Positions 53,947 through 63,518 of a stretch of 64,000 bases of DNA are shown here, in pieces. Both the position numbers and the translations under genes were made by a program. Origin of the DNA: Candidatus Saccharimonadota bacterium (GTDB lineage: Bacteria; Patescibacteriota; Saccharimonadia; Saccharimonadales; Saccharimonadaceae); contig JAFRJK010000002.1 of NCBI GenBank assembly GCA_017432305.1, positions 1 to 64,000 on the forward strand, written 5' to 3'. The notes below the pieces were generated by a model that was not told the origin of the DNA, made no database searches, and saw nothing but the letters and a program-made list of their open reading frames with translations. Position 1 is the first letter of the stretch, and every line of letters begins with the position of its first letter.

Positions 53947-55593
53947 TTATAGAGCGGCGTTACAGAGTTTCTGACAATAGTCACGGATGTTCTGGATATG
54001 ACCGGCCTCAGTGCTACTATAATACATCTTTCCGTCGTCTCCTGTCAAGAAGAAGTACATCGAAGACTTCGATTCATCAGGGGTAGCAACAGCAAGCAAA
54101 GCGGCGATTCCAGGGTTAGAAATTGGCCCAGGGGTAAGCCCAGTATGGACGCGAGTGTTATAGAGAGAATCGTGAGTTAGAACATCATGATTTGAAATTA
54201 AAACAGTGCGAGCTGGGTCATCGAGATCTGCGGCATAAGTTGCTGTTACATCACTACCGAGCGACATACCGATGCGGAGACGATTTAAGAAAACTTGTGC
54301 AACTCCAGCCATATCATCCGATTTTGCCTCTTTTTGAACGATAGAGGCGAGAATAATTCCCTCACGAAGACTCAAGCCTTTCGCAGCATATTTCTCGGTG
54401 AGATTATTTCCGATTACAACTTCGTTTAGACTATTTAGAGTTGTTTCGATGATTTTTTCAACCGATTCACCATTATAAAATTGGTAAGTGTCGCCATAGA
54501 TATAACCTTCAAGTTGGACGGCGCGTGGTTGAGCAGAATTAGAAAGGTTTCCATTTACGTCATAAAGTCCAGCGAGAACGTCATTCTTATAATATTTTTC
54601 AAAAGCAGAATTAATATCTTCGTCACGATAACCGTATTTTTTAAGTTTTGCTTTTATGTCAGCAATCGTTTCGCCAGGGAGAATTGTCAAATTAAAGACA
54701 TTGGTGTCGGCGGTGCCTTTTTTCATTAATTCGATAATTTCGTCGACACTCATCGTTGGTCTAAGGCGATAAACTCCAGATTTCAAGACAGCTCCGTCTA
54801 GCTTTGCTTTAATTCGAAAAGCTAAATCCGAGCGGATTAATCCAGCGTCCTTAAGATTTTTCGCAATGACCGCTGCGGTTTCACTATCTTTTACTTCAAA
54901 TTTACTAAAGGCACAGTCGCCAGTTGCATTTTCATCATTAGCGGACTCGCAATTAGCATTTTCGACTACAGCTTTTAAATTATTCGTATACCAAAACCAT
55001 GCGCCAGTCCCAGCAAGTGCGAGAACTAAAACAATTACGCCAACGACAATTCCAACAACTTTTCCAGTTTTATGCTTTTTCATATCCTTTTTCACCACTT
55101 TTTTTTCAGTATTATTATCACTCTTCACTTCAGCATCATTTTCAGCTTTAGCTTGTTTTGCAGTATAGGCAGTTGCGGTGATTTTTCCAGCTGATGCGAG
55201 ATGCTCGAGGAAATCTTGGAGAATAATCGCAGCAGATTCGGAATCAATTTCACCTTTTTCATATTTTTTCTTACGACTTTTTAATCGCTTTTCAGCTTCA
55301 ACACTTGTTAAGCTTTCATCTTCGAAATAAATTCGAGCATTCGGAATACTCATCGCAAGTTGTCTGGCGAAATTTCGAACGTAGGCAGATTGTTTTGTTT
55401 CCTCACCACTATTATTTCGTGGGAGTCCAACAATAAAAGTCGAGGTATTATACATTCTTGCAAGACGTGCAATCTCAGCAAATTCTTGGCCATTGACGTT
55501 AATAAATCCATCTGGGACGGCAATCTTAGTCGAAGAATCAGCTTTGGAAACACCGATTCGCTTTGTGCCAACATCAAGACCAATTAACTTCAT
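53947..55593 (-). CDS. RuvX (YqgF)-MltG fusion protein
   Basis: 548 aa with two normally separate proteins. Residues 1 to about 135 form a YqgF/RuvX nuclease: GLDVGTKRIGVS, FIVGLPRN, YFEDESLTSVEAE and DSESAAIILQDFLE with all acidic residues. After a Lys-rich linker and a membrane helix (about 180-203) comes an MltG endolytic transglycosylase: LPGETIADIKAKL, LEGYIYGDTYQF, ASIVQKEA (catalytic Glu) and TGLTPGPISNPG. The nuclease would be cytoplasmic and the transglycosylase outside. No frameshift or internal start separates them clearly. Confidence 0.92.
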   Translation of the reverse strand: MKLIGLDVGTKRIGVSKADSSTKIAVPDGFINVNGQEFAEIARLARMYNTSTFIVGLPRNNSGEETKQSAYVRNFARQLAMSIPNARIYFEDESLTSVEAEKRLKSRKKKYEKGEIDSESAAIILQDFLEHLASAGKITATAYTAKQAKAENDAEVKSDNNTEKKVVKKDMKKHKTGKVVGIVVGVIVLVLALAGTGAWFWYTNNLKAVVENANCESANDENATGDCAFSKFEVKDSETAAVIAKNLKDAGLIRSDLAFRIKAKLDGAVLKSGVYRLRPTMSVDEIIELMKKGTADTNVFNLTILPGETIADIKAKLKKYGYRDEDINSAFEKYYKNDVLAGLYDVNGNLSNSAQPRAVQLEGYIYGDTYQFYNGESVEKIIETTLNSLNEVVIGNNLTEKYAAKGLSLREGIILASIVQKEAKSDDMAGVAQVFLNRLRIGMSLGSDVTATYAADLDDPARTVLISNHDVLTHDSLYNTRVHTGLTPGPISNPGIAALLAVATPDESKSSMYFFLTGDDGKMYYSSTEAGHIQNIRDYCQKLCNAAL

Positions 55594-57269
55594 TACTCCT
55601 CCACTGTCATTTTAATGGTTACTTTATTTGGATCGTTTGGAATACCGCGAACCCATGGGAAGTTAACGTTAACAGTTACATCGGTAATGTTATGAGAGAT
55701 GTCTTTAATTACTGCCTTAACTTCACCAACTTTCTTACCTTTTGCGCGTTCTAAGATTGTTGTTTCGGAAATTTCCGGACCAACTTTTATTGTTGTCTTA
55801 AATTTTGCAGTATAGGTTCCTTTATCACCATCAGTGAATCTTTCAAAGAATGGAGAACCAGTGCTATAAATGCGGTCGCTTTCGGAAATTTTACCAGTTT
55901 CGTAAGCCTTAATATATTCATCAATCGCCGTGCGGTCAACAACATAAATCGTATAGATAGTTTTTGCGGTTAATTTCGCTTTCTTCCCATCTTCAACTAC
56001 TTCGCCTTTTTTCGGAGATGAAACTGGATCTTGGGCTTCAGCTTTATAGCTCGATTCAATCTTCACGACACCATCACCGATTTGGGAGAGGAGTTTTTCC
56101 TTTGCTTCGGAGTTATTACTGAGTTGATTCTTTGCATCGTTAATATCAGATTCGGAAACAACTTTCACATTCTTATCGGTTCCACCAGCCATCGCGGAGC
56201 TAGAAGCCACATTCACGCCAGACACACTCGAAGTACCGGAGTTTTGCGCGCCAATGTTATAGCTTGTTCCAGGTTCGGAAGCAGTTACAGCGACGGTACC
56301 CTTTACGGTACAATTAATTTTACCAGCTGAAACACTTGGGTTAGAACAAGTTGAGGCTTTTCCATCCCAAGAAACGGATTTCTCTTCGTTTGCGGTATAT
56401 TTTTTACCACTAAGAGTAAAGGTCGTTCCGGCAGGGACTTTTTTAGTTCCACCATCCGCGCCAAACGTCACGGAGAAAGTAACGTTACCTTTTGCCTTTT
56501 CGCCATCATTTTTCGTTCCGGTCGCGTCAAATTCAACTTCGGATTCTTCTTCGTATTTAATTTGTTCTAGTAAGAATTTTCCAGAATTAACATCAACCGC
56601 GGATTGGTCCGTGACGAGAGTAACGTTTTCGGAGATATTAACGCCGTTCGTTTTAACGTTTACTAAGATTTCAGCTCTCGGAGCGATTCCGAATCCCCAA
56701 ATTAAGAAACCAATTAAGAGTACGCCAGCAACTCCGCCTAGAATAATCCATTTGCGATATTTATCGAAGTTAGGAATTTTTTGGAGGAGTCCATTTTTCT
56801 TCTTCTTTTTCTTTTTACCATCATCTTCAGCTTCAACCTCTTCGGAGTCGAGCTCAATATCTTCTTTTTTCTTTTCAATTTCTTTTGGTTCAGCTTCAGA
56901 ACCTTCTTCAGGCACATCCGTTCCCTCACCAGCTTCGCCAGCCTCGGCTTCTTCAAGTTCTTCGATTTCTTCTTTTTTCTTCTCGGTAAATTCGGACGGG
57001 AGCATCGGGCGAGAACTTAAAGTTTTCGCGACTGGAAGTCGACTCATCGCCGCAAGTTTCATTAAACTCGGGTCGGCCGTAACAATTACAGCAGCTTTAT
57101 CTTCCGTTTTCGCGGTCTTTGCAATTAGTTTTATATTCACGGCGCTACGCATCACACCAAGTTTCTTCGGCGGGACAAGCGCAACCACTTTTTGTTTCGA
57201 AGATTTTATACGGTTTATGATATCGGTAATATCATCCTCCGGCTCAATATAGATGACGTCTTTATTCAT
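55593..57269 (-). CDS. Large one-TM protein with coiled linker and external domain
   Basis: 558 aa, unnamed. The N-terminal domain (1-100; DITDIINRIKSSKQKVVALVPPKKLGVMRS) resembles a conserved CPR domain of unknown role. Next are a long Glu/Lys segment, a membrane helix (about 172-195: WIILGGVAGVLLIGFLIWGF) and an external beta-rich region similar to baseplate J-like domains. Leaderless: the -10 ends 6 nt upstream of ATG. First gene of the operon with ruvX-mltG and the LysM hydrolase. Confidence 0.75.
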   Translation of the reverse strand: MNKDVIYIEPEDDITDIINRIKSSKQKVVALVPPKKLGVMRSAVNIKLIAKTAKTEDKAAVIVTADPSLMKLAAMSRLPVAKTLSSRPMLPSEFTEKKKEEIEELEEAEAGEAGEGTDVPEEGSEAEPKEIEKKKEDIELDSEEVEAEDDGKKKKKKKNGLLQKIPNFDKYRKWIILGGVAGVLLIGFLIWGFGIAPRAEILVNVKTNGVNISENVTLVTDQSAVDVNSGKFLLEQIKYEEESEVEFDATGTKNDGEKAKGNVTFSVTFGADGGTKKVPAGTTFTLSGKKYTANEEKSVSWDGKASTCSNPSVSAGKINCTVKGTVAVTASEPGTSYNIGAQNSGTSSVSGVNVASSSAMAGGTDKNVKVVSESDINDAKNQLSNNSEAKEKLLSQIGDGVVKIESSYKAEAQDPVSSPKKGEVVEDGKKAKLTAKTIYTIYVVDRTAIDEYIKAYETGKISESDRIYSTGSPFFERFTDGDKGTYTAKFKTTIKVGPEISETTILERAKGKKVGEVKAVIKDISHNITDVTVNVNFPWVRGIPNDPNKVTIKMTVEE

Positions 57270-57275
57270 GACTTT

Positions 57276-57321
57276 ATTTTATCATATTTTTCTACAAAAT
57301 CTAAACTTTTTATGCTAAAAT
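57276..57321. promoter_or_regulatory. Divergent pair of leaderless promoters
   Basis: Minus: TGATAAAAT, -10 at 57281-57276, 6 nt from the ATG at 57269. Plus: TGCTAAAAT, -10 at 57316-57321, 7 nt from the ATG at 57329. The envelope operon and the sensor kinase are thus controlled from one 59-bp gap. Confidence 0.75.
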
Positions 57322-57328
57322 ATTTTTG

Positions 57329-58738
57329 ATGGGCATTTTTGATAAATTAAAAGCAGCAACCCCAAAGAAAAAACCGGCTCAAGTAGCTCCGGTTGATAGG
57401 ATGGCGCTTGCAAACATGATTGTCGAGTCGATTACGGATGGCGTGATTATTGTTGATGCAGGAAATTCTGTTCAAATGATCAACCCGGCAGCAGCAGCGA
57501 TGGTAGGGTATGCTACTCCTGATATGGCAACTGGCGTAAATGTTGCAGGAATCCTACGTTTTGAGAATGGTGAGGGCGTGAAAATTGAAGATTCCTCAAA
57601 CGAAGTTTTAGGTGCTCTTGCTCGAAATGAAAGCTTCTCAACAAGAAATTATGTTTTAGTTAATGCCCAAAATCAGCGAAAAGCAGTTGCTGTTACGGTC
57701 ACGCCGACAAAAACTGGTCATGGTGAGAAAGTCATTACTTTCCGCGATATTGCAAAAGAGCTCGAACAAGAAGGCGAGCAGACTGAATTTATCTCGACTG
57801 CATCACATGAGATGAGGACACCAGTGGCTTCGATTGAGGGGTATCTTGGACTGGCTTTAAACCCACAATGCGCGACGATTGACGATAGGGCAAGAAAATA
57901 TCTCGATGAAGCACACGCTTCAAGCCAGCATCTTGGACGACTTTTTAAAGATTTGCTCGATGTAACGAAGCTTGATGATAAAAAAGTAAGATTACACATG
58001 GTGCCGGTCGAGATGGTCGATTTAGTTAAACAAATCGTTGATGGTCAAGTTCCGGCGATGGGTGAAAAAAGATTAAAATACACTTTTGGCTCGACTAACG
58101 GGATGAACACGTCAGAAGGTGGCGGAAGAACAATCGCACAATCGGCTTATTCACTAGTTGACGTTGATTTCTTGCGCGAAATTTTAAATAACTTAATTGA
58201 AAATGCTATAAAATACACAAAGGAAAATGGTGCGATTTGGGTAAATGTTCGAGGCGACAGCGATCGTGTTTTAGTAAACGTGACTGATACTGGAATTGGG
58301 ATTTCGCCAGATGATTTAAAACATATTTTCCAAAAGTTTTACCGAGTCGATAACTCGCAAACGCGTGAAATTGGCGGAACTGGGCTTGGACTTTATATTG
58401 TAAAGATGCGCGCCGAAGCGATGGGTGGAAAAGTTTGGGCGGAAAGCTCGTTCGGCGAGGGCTCGACTTTCTATCTTAGTCTTCCGAGACTCACTTTTGA
58501 AGAATATGAGCGCCGAAAACAAATTCAAGCAAACACCGAGATGATGACAGCAGCACAACAACAACCGACAGCAAGTGCCATCCCAAGTAACGGAATGATG
58601 GCAGGTGCACCGGTTCAATCTCAAGCCATTTCTCAGCCAGTTATGGCTCCTCAACCAGTTCAACAACCAGCAATGCAGCCGCAAGTAGCTCCGACCGTGG
58701 CAACAAATCCGACGGCAGGTACGATAATATCATCATAA
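57329..58738 (+). CDS. Soluble PAS sensor histidine kinase
   Basis: 469 aa without membrane segments. PAS-like domain (about 20-145), HisKA with phospho-His in STASHEMRTPVASIEGYL, HATPase with NLIENAIKYT, DTGIGISPDDL, FYRVDNSQT and GGTGLGLYIV. A Gln/Pro-rich tail of about 60 residues follows. Paired with the response regulator 50 bp downstream. Start at 57329 because the -10 ends 7 nt upstream. Confidence 0.93.
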   Translation: MGIFDKLKAATPKKKPAQVAPVDRMALANMIVESITDGVIIVDAGNSVQMINPAAAAMVGYATPDMATGVNVAGILRFENGEGVKIEDSSNEVLGALARNESFSTRNYVLVNAQNQRKAVAVTVTPTKTGHGEKVITFRDIAKELEQEGEQTEFISTASHEMRTPVASIEGYLGLALNPQCATIDDRARKYLDEAHASSQHLGRLFKDLLDVTKLDDKKVRLHMVPVEMVDLVKQIVDGQVPAMGEKRLKYTFGSTNGMNTSEGGGRTIAQSAYSLVDVDFLREILNNLIENAIKYTKENGAIWVNVRGDSDRVLVNVTDTGIGISPDDLKHIFQKFYRVDNSQTREIGGTGLGLYIVKMRAEAMGGKVWAESSFGEGSTFYLSLPRLTFEEYERRKQIQANTEMMTAAQQQPTASAIPSNGMMAGAPVQSQAISQPVMAPQPVQQPAMQPQVAPTVATNPTAGTIISS

Positions 58739-58789
58739 AAGGTATTTTAAAATAACGATAAGTATTATAAAATAGAACTAAGAGGAAAT

Positions 58790-59404
58790 ATGGCAAAAAT
58801 TTTATTAGTTGAAGACGACCAAAGTTTAAGAGAAATTTATAGCATTCGTTTAACCGCCGAGGGATATGAAATTGTTTCGGCTGGCGATGGCGAGGAGGCC
58901 CTCGCTGCGGCGGTGCGCGAAAAACCTGATCTTGTACTTTCCGATGTGATGATGCCAAAGATTTCCGGGTTTGATATGCTCGATATTTTACGCCAAACCC
59001 CTGAGACTAAAGATATTAAGGTGATTATGATGACCGCTCTTTCGAGCGAAGATCAAAGAGAACGTGGAAATTCGCTCGGTGCGGATCGTTATCTCGTTAA
59101 GTCACAAGTTGGGATTGAAGATGTTGTTAATGCAGTCCACGAAGTTTTAGGAGATAGTAGCGCAGCTCCAGTTGCGGCGACGGCCCCAGAAAATCCGATT
59201 GCAACCCCAGCTCCGGCTCCAGCAGTAGAAACGACACCAGCAGCTACCGTGGTAGAACAACCAGCTCCGGCAACACCAACAGTTGAGGCTCCAACACCAA
59301 TGGCGGAAGCTCCGGCTCCAGCAGTAGAAACTCCAGCTCCGACCGAAACCCCTTCGATTGAGCCAATTCCAGCGCAAACCCCGATTAGTGGCTCTGACGT
59401 CTAA
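58790..59404 (+). CDS. Response regulator with REC domain and Pro/Ala tail
   Basis: 204 aa. REC domain: LLVEDDQSLREI (acidic pocket), phospho-Asp in LVLSDVMMPKISGFDML, Thr in MMTALSS, Lys in YLVKSQV. There is no DNA-binding domain; the last 85 residues are Pro/Ala/Thr/Glu repeats. GAGGAAA ribosome binding site. It likely acts by protein contact. Confidence 0.92.
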   Translation: MAKILLVEDDQSLREIYSIRLTAEGYEIVSAGDGEEALAAAVREKPDLVLSDVMMPKISGFDMLDILRQTPETKDIKVIMMTALSSEDQRERGNSLGADRYLVKSQVGIEDVVNAVHEVLGDSSAAPVAATAPENPIATPAPAPAVETTPAATVVEQPAPATPTVEAPTPMAEAPAPAVETPAPTETPSIEPIPAQTPISGSDV

Positions 59405-59428
59405 TCTTTACATTTTTAGAAATTATTG

Positions 59429-59434
59429 TATAAT
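59429..59434 (+). promoter_or_regulatory. Leaderless promoter
   Basis: TATAAT ending 6 nt before ATG at 59441. Confidence 0.7.
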
Positions 59435-59440
59435 ATAAAT

Positions 59441-60121
59441 ATGGAAATCCGTTTAAATAAGTTTCTCGCCGAGAAAACCGGTATTTCGCGCCGCGAGGCG
59501 GATAATTTTATTGCCGAAAAAAAGGTTTTAATAAACGGCAAAGTTGCGGAGCTCGGAGCAAGAATCAAAGAAAATGACGAGATTGTTTTAAACGGGAAAA
59601 AAGTTGATAATTCCCCAGTTTCTTATACTTATTTAATGCTAAACAAGCCGGAAAATTATGTCTCGTCACGAAAAGCCCAAGGTGATGTTCCGACACTTTA
59701 TGAACTTTTACCAGATGAATATAAAAAATTGAAAACCGTCGGGAGGCTTGATAAAAATTCTTCCGGCCTAATCCTTTTAACTGACGACGGTGATTTTGCT
59801 TTCTCGCATACTCACCCAAAGTTTTTCAAGATTAAGACTTATATTATTACACTCGATCGAGCGCTTGAACCACTTCACCAACAAGAAATTTCGGACTTCG
59901 GGATAAAGCTCGAAGATGGTCCTTCGAAACTTTTTCTTACAAAGCTAAACGACGAGCGAACAGTTTGGCAAGTTGAGATGAGCGAGGGGCGAAATCGCCA
60001 AATTCGACGAACTTTCTCGGCACTTGGGTATGAAGTTATAAAACTGCATAGGATTGAATTTGGAGAATATAGGCTCGGAGATTTAAAAGCCGGTGAATTT
60101 AAATTAGTTAATAAAAAATAG
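59441..60121 (+). CDS. RluB/RsuA-family rRNA pseudouridine synthase
   Basis: 226 aa. N-terminal S4 domain (RLNKFLAEKTGISRREADNFI), catalytic VGRLDKNSSGLILLTDDG with the Asp, and the C-terminal EGRNRQIRRTFSALG. Target U in 16S or 23S rRNA cannot be told. Confidence 0.92.
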   Translation: MEIRLNKFLAEKTGISRREADNFIAEKKVLINGKVAELGARIKENDEIVLNGKKVDNSPVSYTYLMLNKPENYVSSRKAQGDVPTLYELLPDEYKKLKTVGRLDKNSSGLILLTDDGDFAFSHTHPKFFKIKTYIITLDRALEPLHQQEISDFGIKLEDGPSKLFLTKLNDERTVWQVEMSEGRNRQIRRTFSALGYEVIKLHRIEFGEYRLGDLKAGEFKLVNKK

Positions 60122-60145
60122 ACCTCCGGTAAGAAGGTCTATTTT
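60115..60145. terminator. Bidirectional terminator
   Basis: AAAATAGACCT pairs with AGGTCTATTTT. Confidence 0.85.
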
Positions 60146-60154
60146 AATAGTGAA

Positions 60155-60877
60155 TTATTTATCAGCTTTTTCTTTTTTATCGCCACCTTTAAGCTCGTAG
60201 CCAGATTTAAAGACATAAACCATGATATAAGCGCCAAACATGGTTGCGACTGAAGTGATTTCGTAGCTGAAAGTCGAAGAGACACTAGTTGCAATTGTGA
60301 GAATAATATCAACCACGAATGATAGAATAAAGCCAACGAACATGTAGCTAAAGATTTTTTGAGCGTGAGTGATATTGTCTTTTGTAAATGGAATTTCTTC
60401 TTTCCCGATACTAAAGCAGAGTTTCGCGCCATGTGCGAGCGATAGTGCGAGGAAGATTAGAAGTACTACAACTACAACGAGTACGAATGGAATAACCGCA
60501 AGAGTTTTCGTCAAGTCATTCTCGATGAATTTTTCAACTTCCTCGATACTACTCTCCGAGATTTTTATGGAGAGGACTTCTTTGTCTTTTTGAAAAACTG
60601 TTACAGTGTTATTTTCGACTTTAACTTTGTCGTTTTCATCGCCGAACTCTAAAGTTCTATCTTTAATTTGATAGCTTGCGGTTCTATCAAAGAGTGAAAT
60701 CTCTTTTTGGTCGCTATTAACTTTTACGTTTGGCGCGATAATTGCTGATGCGATTGTGGCGATTACTACACCACCAACACCAACCCAGCAACAAATGTTG
60801 GCAATTCTTAAGATAACCCCTAAGATTTTGGCTACAAGTTTGTAGTCTTTCTTTTCTTTTTCTGAGAGTTTACTCAT
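60155..60877 (-). CDS. Four-TM membrane protein, DUF2975-like
   Basis: 240 aa. Four hydrophobic helices: about 20-48, 125-147, 175-198 and 205-225, with a beta-like extracellular segment between the first two. Loosely similar to DUF2975 proteins. Cotranscribed behind the FtsA-like gene, 9 bp apart. Function unknown. Confidence 0.65.
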   Translation of the reverse strand: MSKLSEKEKKDYKLVAKILGVILRIANICCWVGVGGVVIATIASAIIAPNVKVNSDQKEISLFDRTASYQIKDRTLEFGDENDKVKVENNTVTVFQKDKEVLSIKISESSIEEVEKFIENDLTKTLAVIPFVLVVVVVLLIFLALSLAHGAKLCFSIGKEEIPFTKDNITHAQKIFSYMFVGFILSFVVDIILTIATSVSSTFSYEITSVATMFGAYIMVYVFKSGYELKGGDKKEKADK

Positions 60878-60886
60878 TTAACCTCC

Positions 60887-62206
60887 TTAGTTTTGTAATA
60901 ATTTCGCGATTTTAGCGCGCAAACCCGTAGCTTCCTCGGCGCCCGACATAGTATCGAGGGCGACACGGAGGAGGCCAAAAGCAGTGATATAGGAATAATC
61001 TAGGTCAATATCAGTTGTATTTTCAATTCCAGGGATATCAATATCGTCGAGGAGATGGACGATTGGGCGACGTGAAAACGGTAAATCTTTCCACCATTCT
61101 TCGGTAGCGAGAGCTTCTTGGAGATGGACTAGGCCAGCCCCACCACCACAAAGAAGGATTTTATTTGGAAGCATTTCAATACTACTAAATTCATCAAGTG
61201 CGACTTCGACGCCAGAGAGCCAAACATCAATATTACTATCAATAGCTTCATCGATTTTTGCGCGTCGGTCGTCATTATTTAAGTATTCTTCAAGTTCGTT
61301 TGCACTTGAGGCGTCAGCGATAGTTGTGATTTCTGGATCGGAGAGGAGATCACGGTCGAGGTTAAGCTTTAAGCGTTCTGCAGTATCAAAATCAACGCCA
61401 AGTTTTGTTGCGATTTGGTGAGAAAAGCTCCGACCACCAATTCCAAACATCTTTGTTCCCTCGACTCCACCATCATCAACCACAGCAATATCGGTCGTTC
61501 CACCACCAATATCCATCACTATACCAGAGAAATTAGAGTCTAAATCGTCGCCAAGACAAGCCCGACAAACTGCAAATGGCTCAACTGCTACCGCGAGTAG
61601 ATCAAGATTTAATTCAGTACAGACTTTTTCAATCGCGGAAATATGGACGAGCGGCGCAAAGGCAGTATAAAACTGAATAACGAGTTCCGAACCTTTAAAA
61701 CCAATCGGATTCGAGACTTTATAGCCGTCGATTGTTAAGCTTACAATTGCGGAATTAATTAGGCGAACCTCGACATCCGGGTTATCGGTTTCGAGTGCGA
61801 CGTCTTTTCTTGCACGTTCACCAGCACTTTCTTGGACCTTCTTAATAATTAATTCCATTTCTGTTTCAGAAATCGGTTTATTATTATTTTTACGGCGATA
61901 ACGGACAGTATTCGTGTTTCCTTTAATTAGTTCACCAGCAATGCCAACCACCGCAGTCTTACACATTACGCCGGCTTGCTCTTCAGCTTTCGAGAGCGCC
62001 TTTTCACAAACCGAAATTACACCTGGAATATCCGCAATCGCGCCAGCATACATGTTCCCCATTGCTTGATGGGCTTTATTAGCGCCAATCACATCGAGCG
62101 AGTCGTCTTTATTTTTAACAGCAATAACGGCTTTTACAAACTCAGTACCAATATCCAGTCCTAAGATAATGTCGTTCTGGCTATACTTCTTCTTTTCGTT
62201 GTCCAT
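60887..62206 (-). CDS. ftsA: FtsA-like actin-family cell division protein
   Basis: 439 aa from the ATG at 62206 (MDNEKKKYSQN). Actin-type ATPase motifs: LGLDIGTEFVKAVIAV, MDIGGGTTDIAVVDDGG and LCGGGAGLVHLQEA. The C-terminus LRAKIAKLLQN fits the amphipathic membrane-binding helix of FtsA. PilM is the alternative. An extended -10 (TGATATAAT) lies 13 nt upstream of the ATG, so the frame upstream of 62206 is not translated. Confidence 0.8.
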   Translation of the reverse strand: MDNEKKKYSQNDIILGLDIGTEFVKAVIAVKNKDDSLDVIGANKAHQAMGNMYAGAIADIPGVISVCEKALSKAEEQAGVMCKTAVVGIAGELIKGNTNTVRYRRKNNNKPISETEMELIIKKVQESAGERARKDVALETDNPDVEVRLINSAIVSLTIDGYKVSNPIGFKGSELVIQFYTAFAPLVHISAIEKVCTELNLDLLAVAVEPFAVCRACLGDDLDSNFSGIVMDIGGGTTDIAVVDDGGVEGTKMFGIGGRSFSHQIATKLGVDFDTAERLKLNLDRDLLSDPEITTIADASSANELEEYLNNDDRRAKIDEAIDSNIDVWLSGVEVALDEFSSIEMLPNKILLCGGGAGLVHLQEALATEEWWKDLPFSRRPIVHLLDDIDIPGIENTTDIDLDYSYITAFGLLRVALDTMSGAEEATGLRAKIAKLLQN

Positions 62207-62261
62207 AATACTTACGGTTATTATATCATATTTATAATTTTTACCATAGATGAGTGAAATA

Positions 62262-62290
62262 TTGACAAAAATCACATTTTGGAGTATAAT
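62262..62290 (+). promoter_or_regulatory. nusA promoter
   Basis: TTGACA, 17-bp gap, TATAAT. A leader of about 70 nt contains a small hairpin (ATCCG/CGGAT). Confidence 0.85.
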
Positions 62291-62367
62291 GGAAGTATAG
62301 ACTTGAATCCGACCTGAAAGGGCCGGATAATTTTAACTAAAGAGGTAATTTATAAAGAAAGGATAAA

Positions 62368-63480
62368 ATGGAAGGACTTGATCTTAAAACGATGACCGCT
62401 ATGGTAAAAGTCATCGCTGAAGAAAAAAATCTCCCTGAAGACACCGTGCTTGATGTGATTCAAACTGCAATTGCAGCAGCATGGCGCAAAGAGGAAGGCG
62501 AAAAAGATATGAACGTTCGCGCAACCCTTAACCTTAAAAATGGTGAGGCATACGTCTTTATTGACCGCGAAGTAATCGAAGATGGACTCGCATATAACCC
62601 AGCGACTGAAATTCCTGAATCAGAAGCTAAAAAGATTGAAAAGAAAGCAAAACTTGGCGATATTGTTTCCGAGAAAAAAGAAGTAAAAAGCTTTGGGCGC
62701 GTTGCATCTCAAACTGCAAAACAAGTAATCGTTCAAAGGCTTCGTGAAGCTGAAAGAGACTCGGTTCTTGCAGCTTTTGAGGACAAGGTTGGAACAATTA
62801 TTACTGGTATGGTTTCACGCGTTGAACCAAAAATTGTCAGAATCGACCTCGGTAAAGCAACTGGAATTATGCCACGTAGCGAACAAATTGATGGCGAATT
62901 CTATTCTGTTGGCGATAGAATTAAAGTTCTCGTTAAAGAAATTGAGCGAAACGACAGAGGTGCACAACTAATCCTTTCTCGTGGAAGCGAAGAATTCATT
63001 AAACAACTCTTCATCCAAGAAGTTCCAGAAATCGAAAATGGTACCGTTAAAATTCATGCAATTGCACGCGAAGCTGGTCGCAGAACGAAAATTGCAGTCT
63101 CGAGCGATGTCCCAGGAATCGATCCGGTTGGTACGTTTGTTGGTGGACGTGGTGTTCGTGTCCAAGCTGTAATGAGCGAAATTGGTGAAAAAGAGAAAAT
63201 CGACATTATTAACTGGAGCGATAATGCTTCCGAATATATCCGCGAAGCACTTTCTCCAGCAGAGATTATGAAAGTCGAGATTGAAGATAAAAAAGCAAAA
63301 GTCTTCGTTTCAGAAGACCAACAATCAATTGCAATTGGTCGCCAAGGCCAAAACGTCCGTCTTGCTTCGAAACTTACTGGATTCGAACTTGATATCGAAC
63401 TTGCTGAAGCACCAAAGAAAAAGAAAAAGACTAACGTCGAGGATTCTCTCCTCTCCGCAATCGAAGAAGTTGAAGAATAA
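62368..63480 (+). CDS. nusA: Transcription termination/antitermination protein NusA
   Basis: 370 aa. N-terminal RNAP-binding domain (1-125), S1 domain (TIITGMVSRVEPKIVRIDLG region) and two KH domains (DPVGTFVGGRGVRVQAVMSE and SIAIGRQGQNVRLASKLTG). No C-terminal acidic repeats, as in most non-proteobacterial NusA. Separate from rimP/infB. Confidence 0.95.
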   Translation: MEGLDLKTMTAMVKVIAEEKNLPEDTVLDVIQTAIAAAWRKEEGEKDMNVRATLNLKNGEAYVFIDREVIEDGLAYNPATEIPESEAKKIEKKAKLGDIVSEKKEVKSFGRVASQTAKQVIVQRLREAERDSVLAAFEDKVGTIITGMVSRVEPKIVRIDLGKATGIMPRSEQIDGEFYSVGDRIKVLVKEIERNDRGAQLILSRGSEEFIKQLFIQEVPEIENGTVKIHAIAREAGRRTKIAVSSDVPGIDPVGTFVGGRGVRVQAVMSEIGEKEKIDIINWSDNASEYIREALSPAEIMKVEIEDKKAKVFVSEDQQSIAIGRQGQNVRLASKLTGFELDIELAEAPKKKKKTNVEDSLLSAIEEVEE

Positions 63481-63486
63481 TCTAAC

Positions 63487-63518
63487 AAAAATAGACCTCC
63501 TTAGAGGTCTATTTTTTA
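63487..63518. terminator. Bidirectional terminator
   Basis: AAAATAGACCTCC pairs with AGAGGTCTATTTTTT, between nusA and the convergent transporter gene. Confidence 0.85.

Noticed and set aside
56611-57252. 213-aa Ser-rich frame opposite the 558-aa gene
   Set aside because: Shadow of the Glu/Lys-rich segment on the other strand; no start signals.
62207-62275. N-terminal extension of the FtsA-like protein
   Set aside because: The extension would cover the promoter; the -10 box lies 13 nt upstream of the ATG at 62206.
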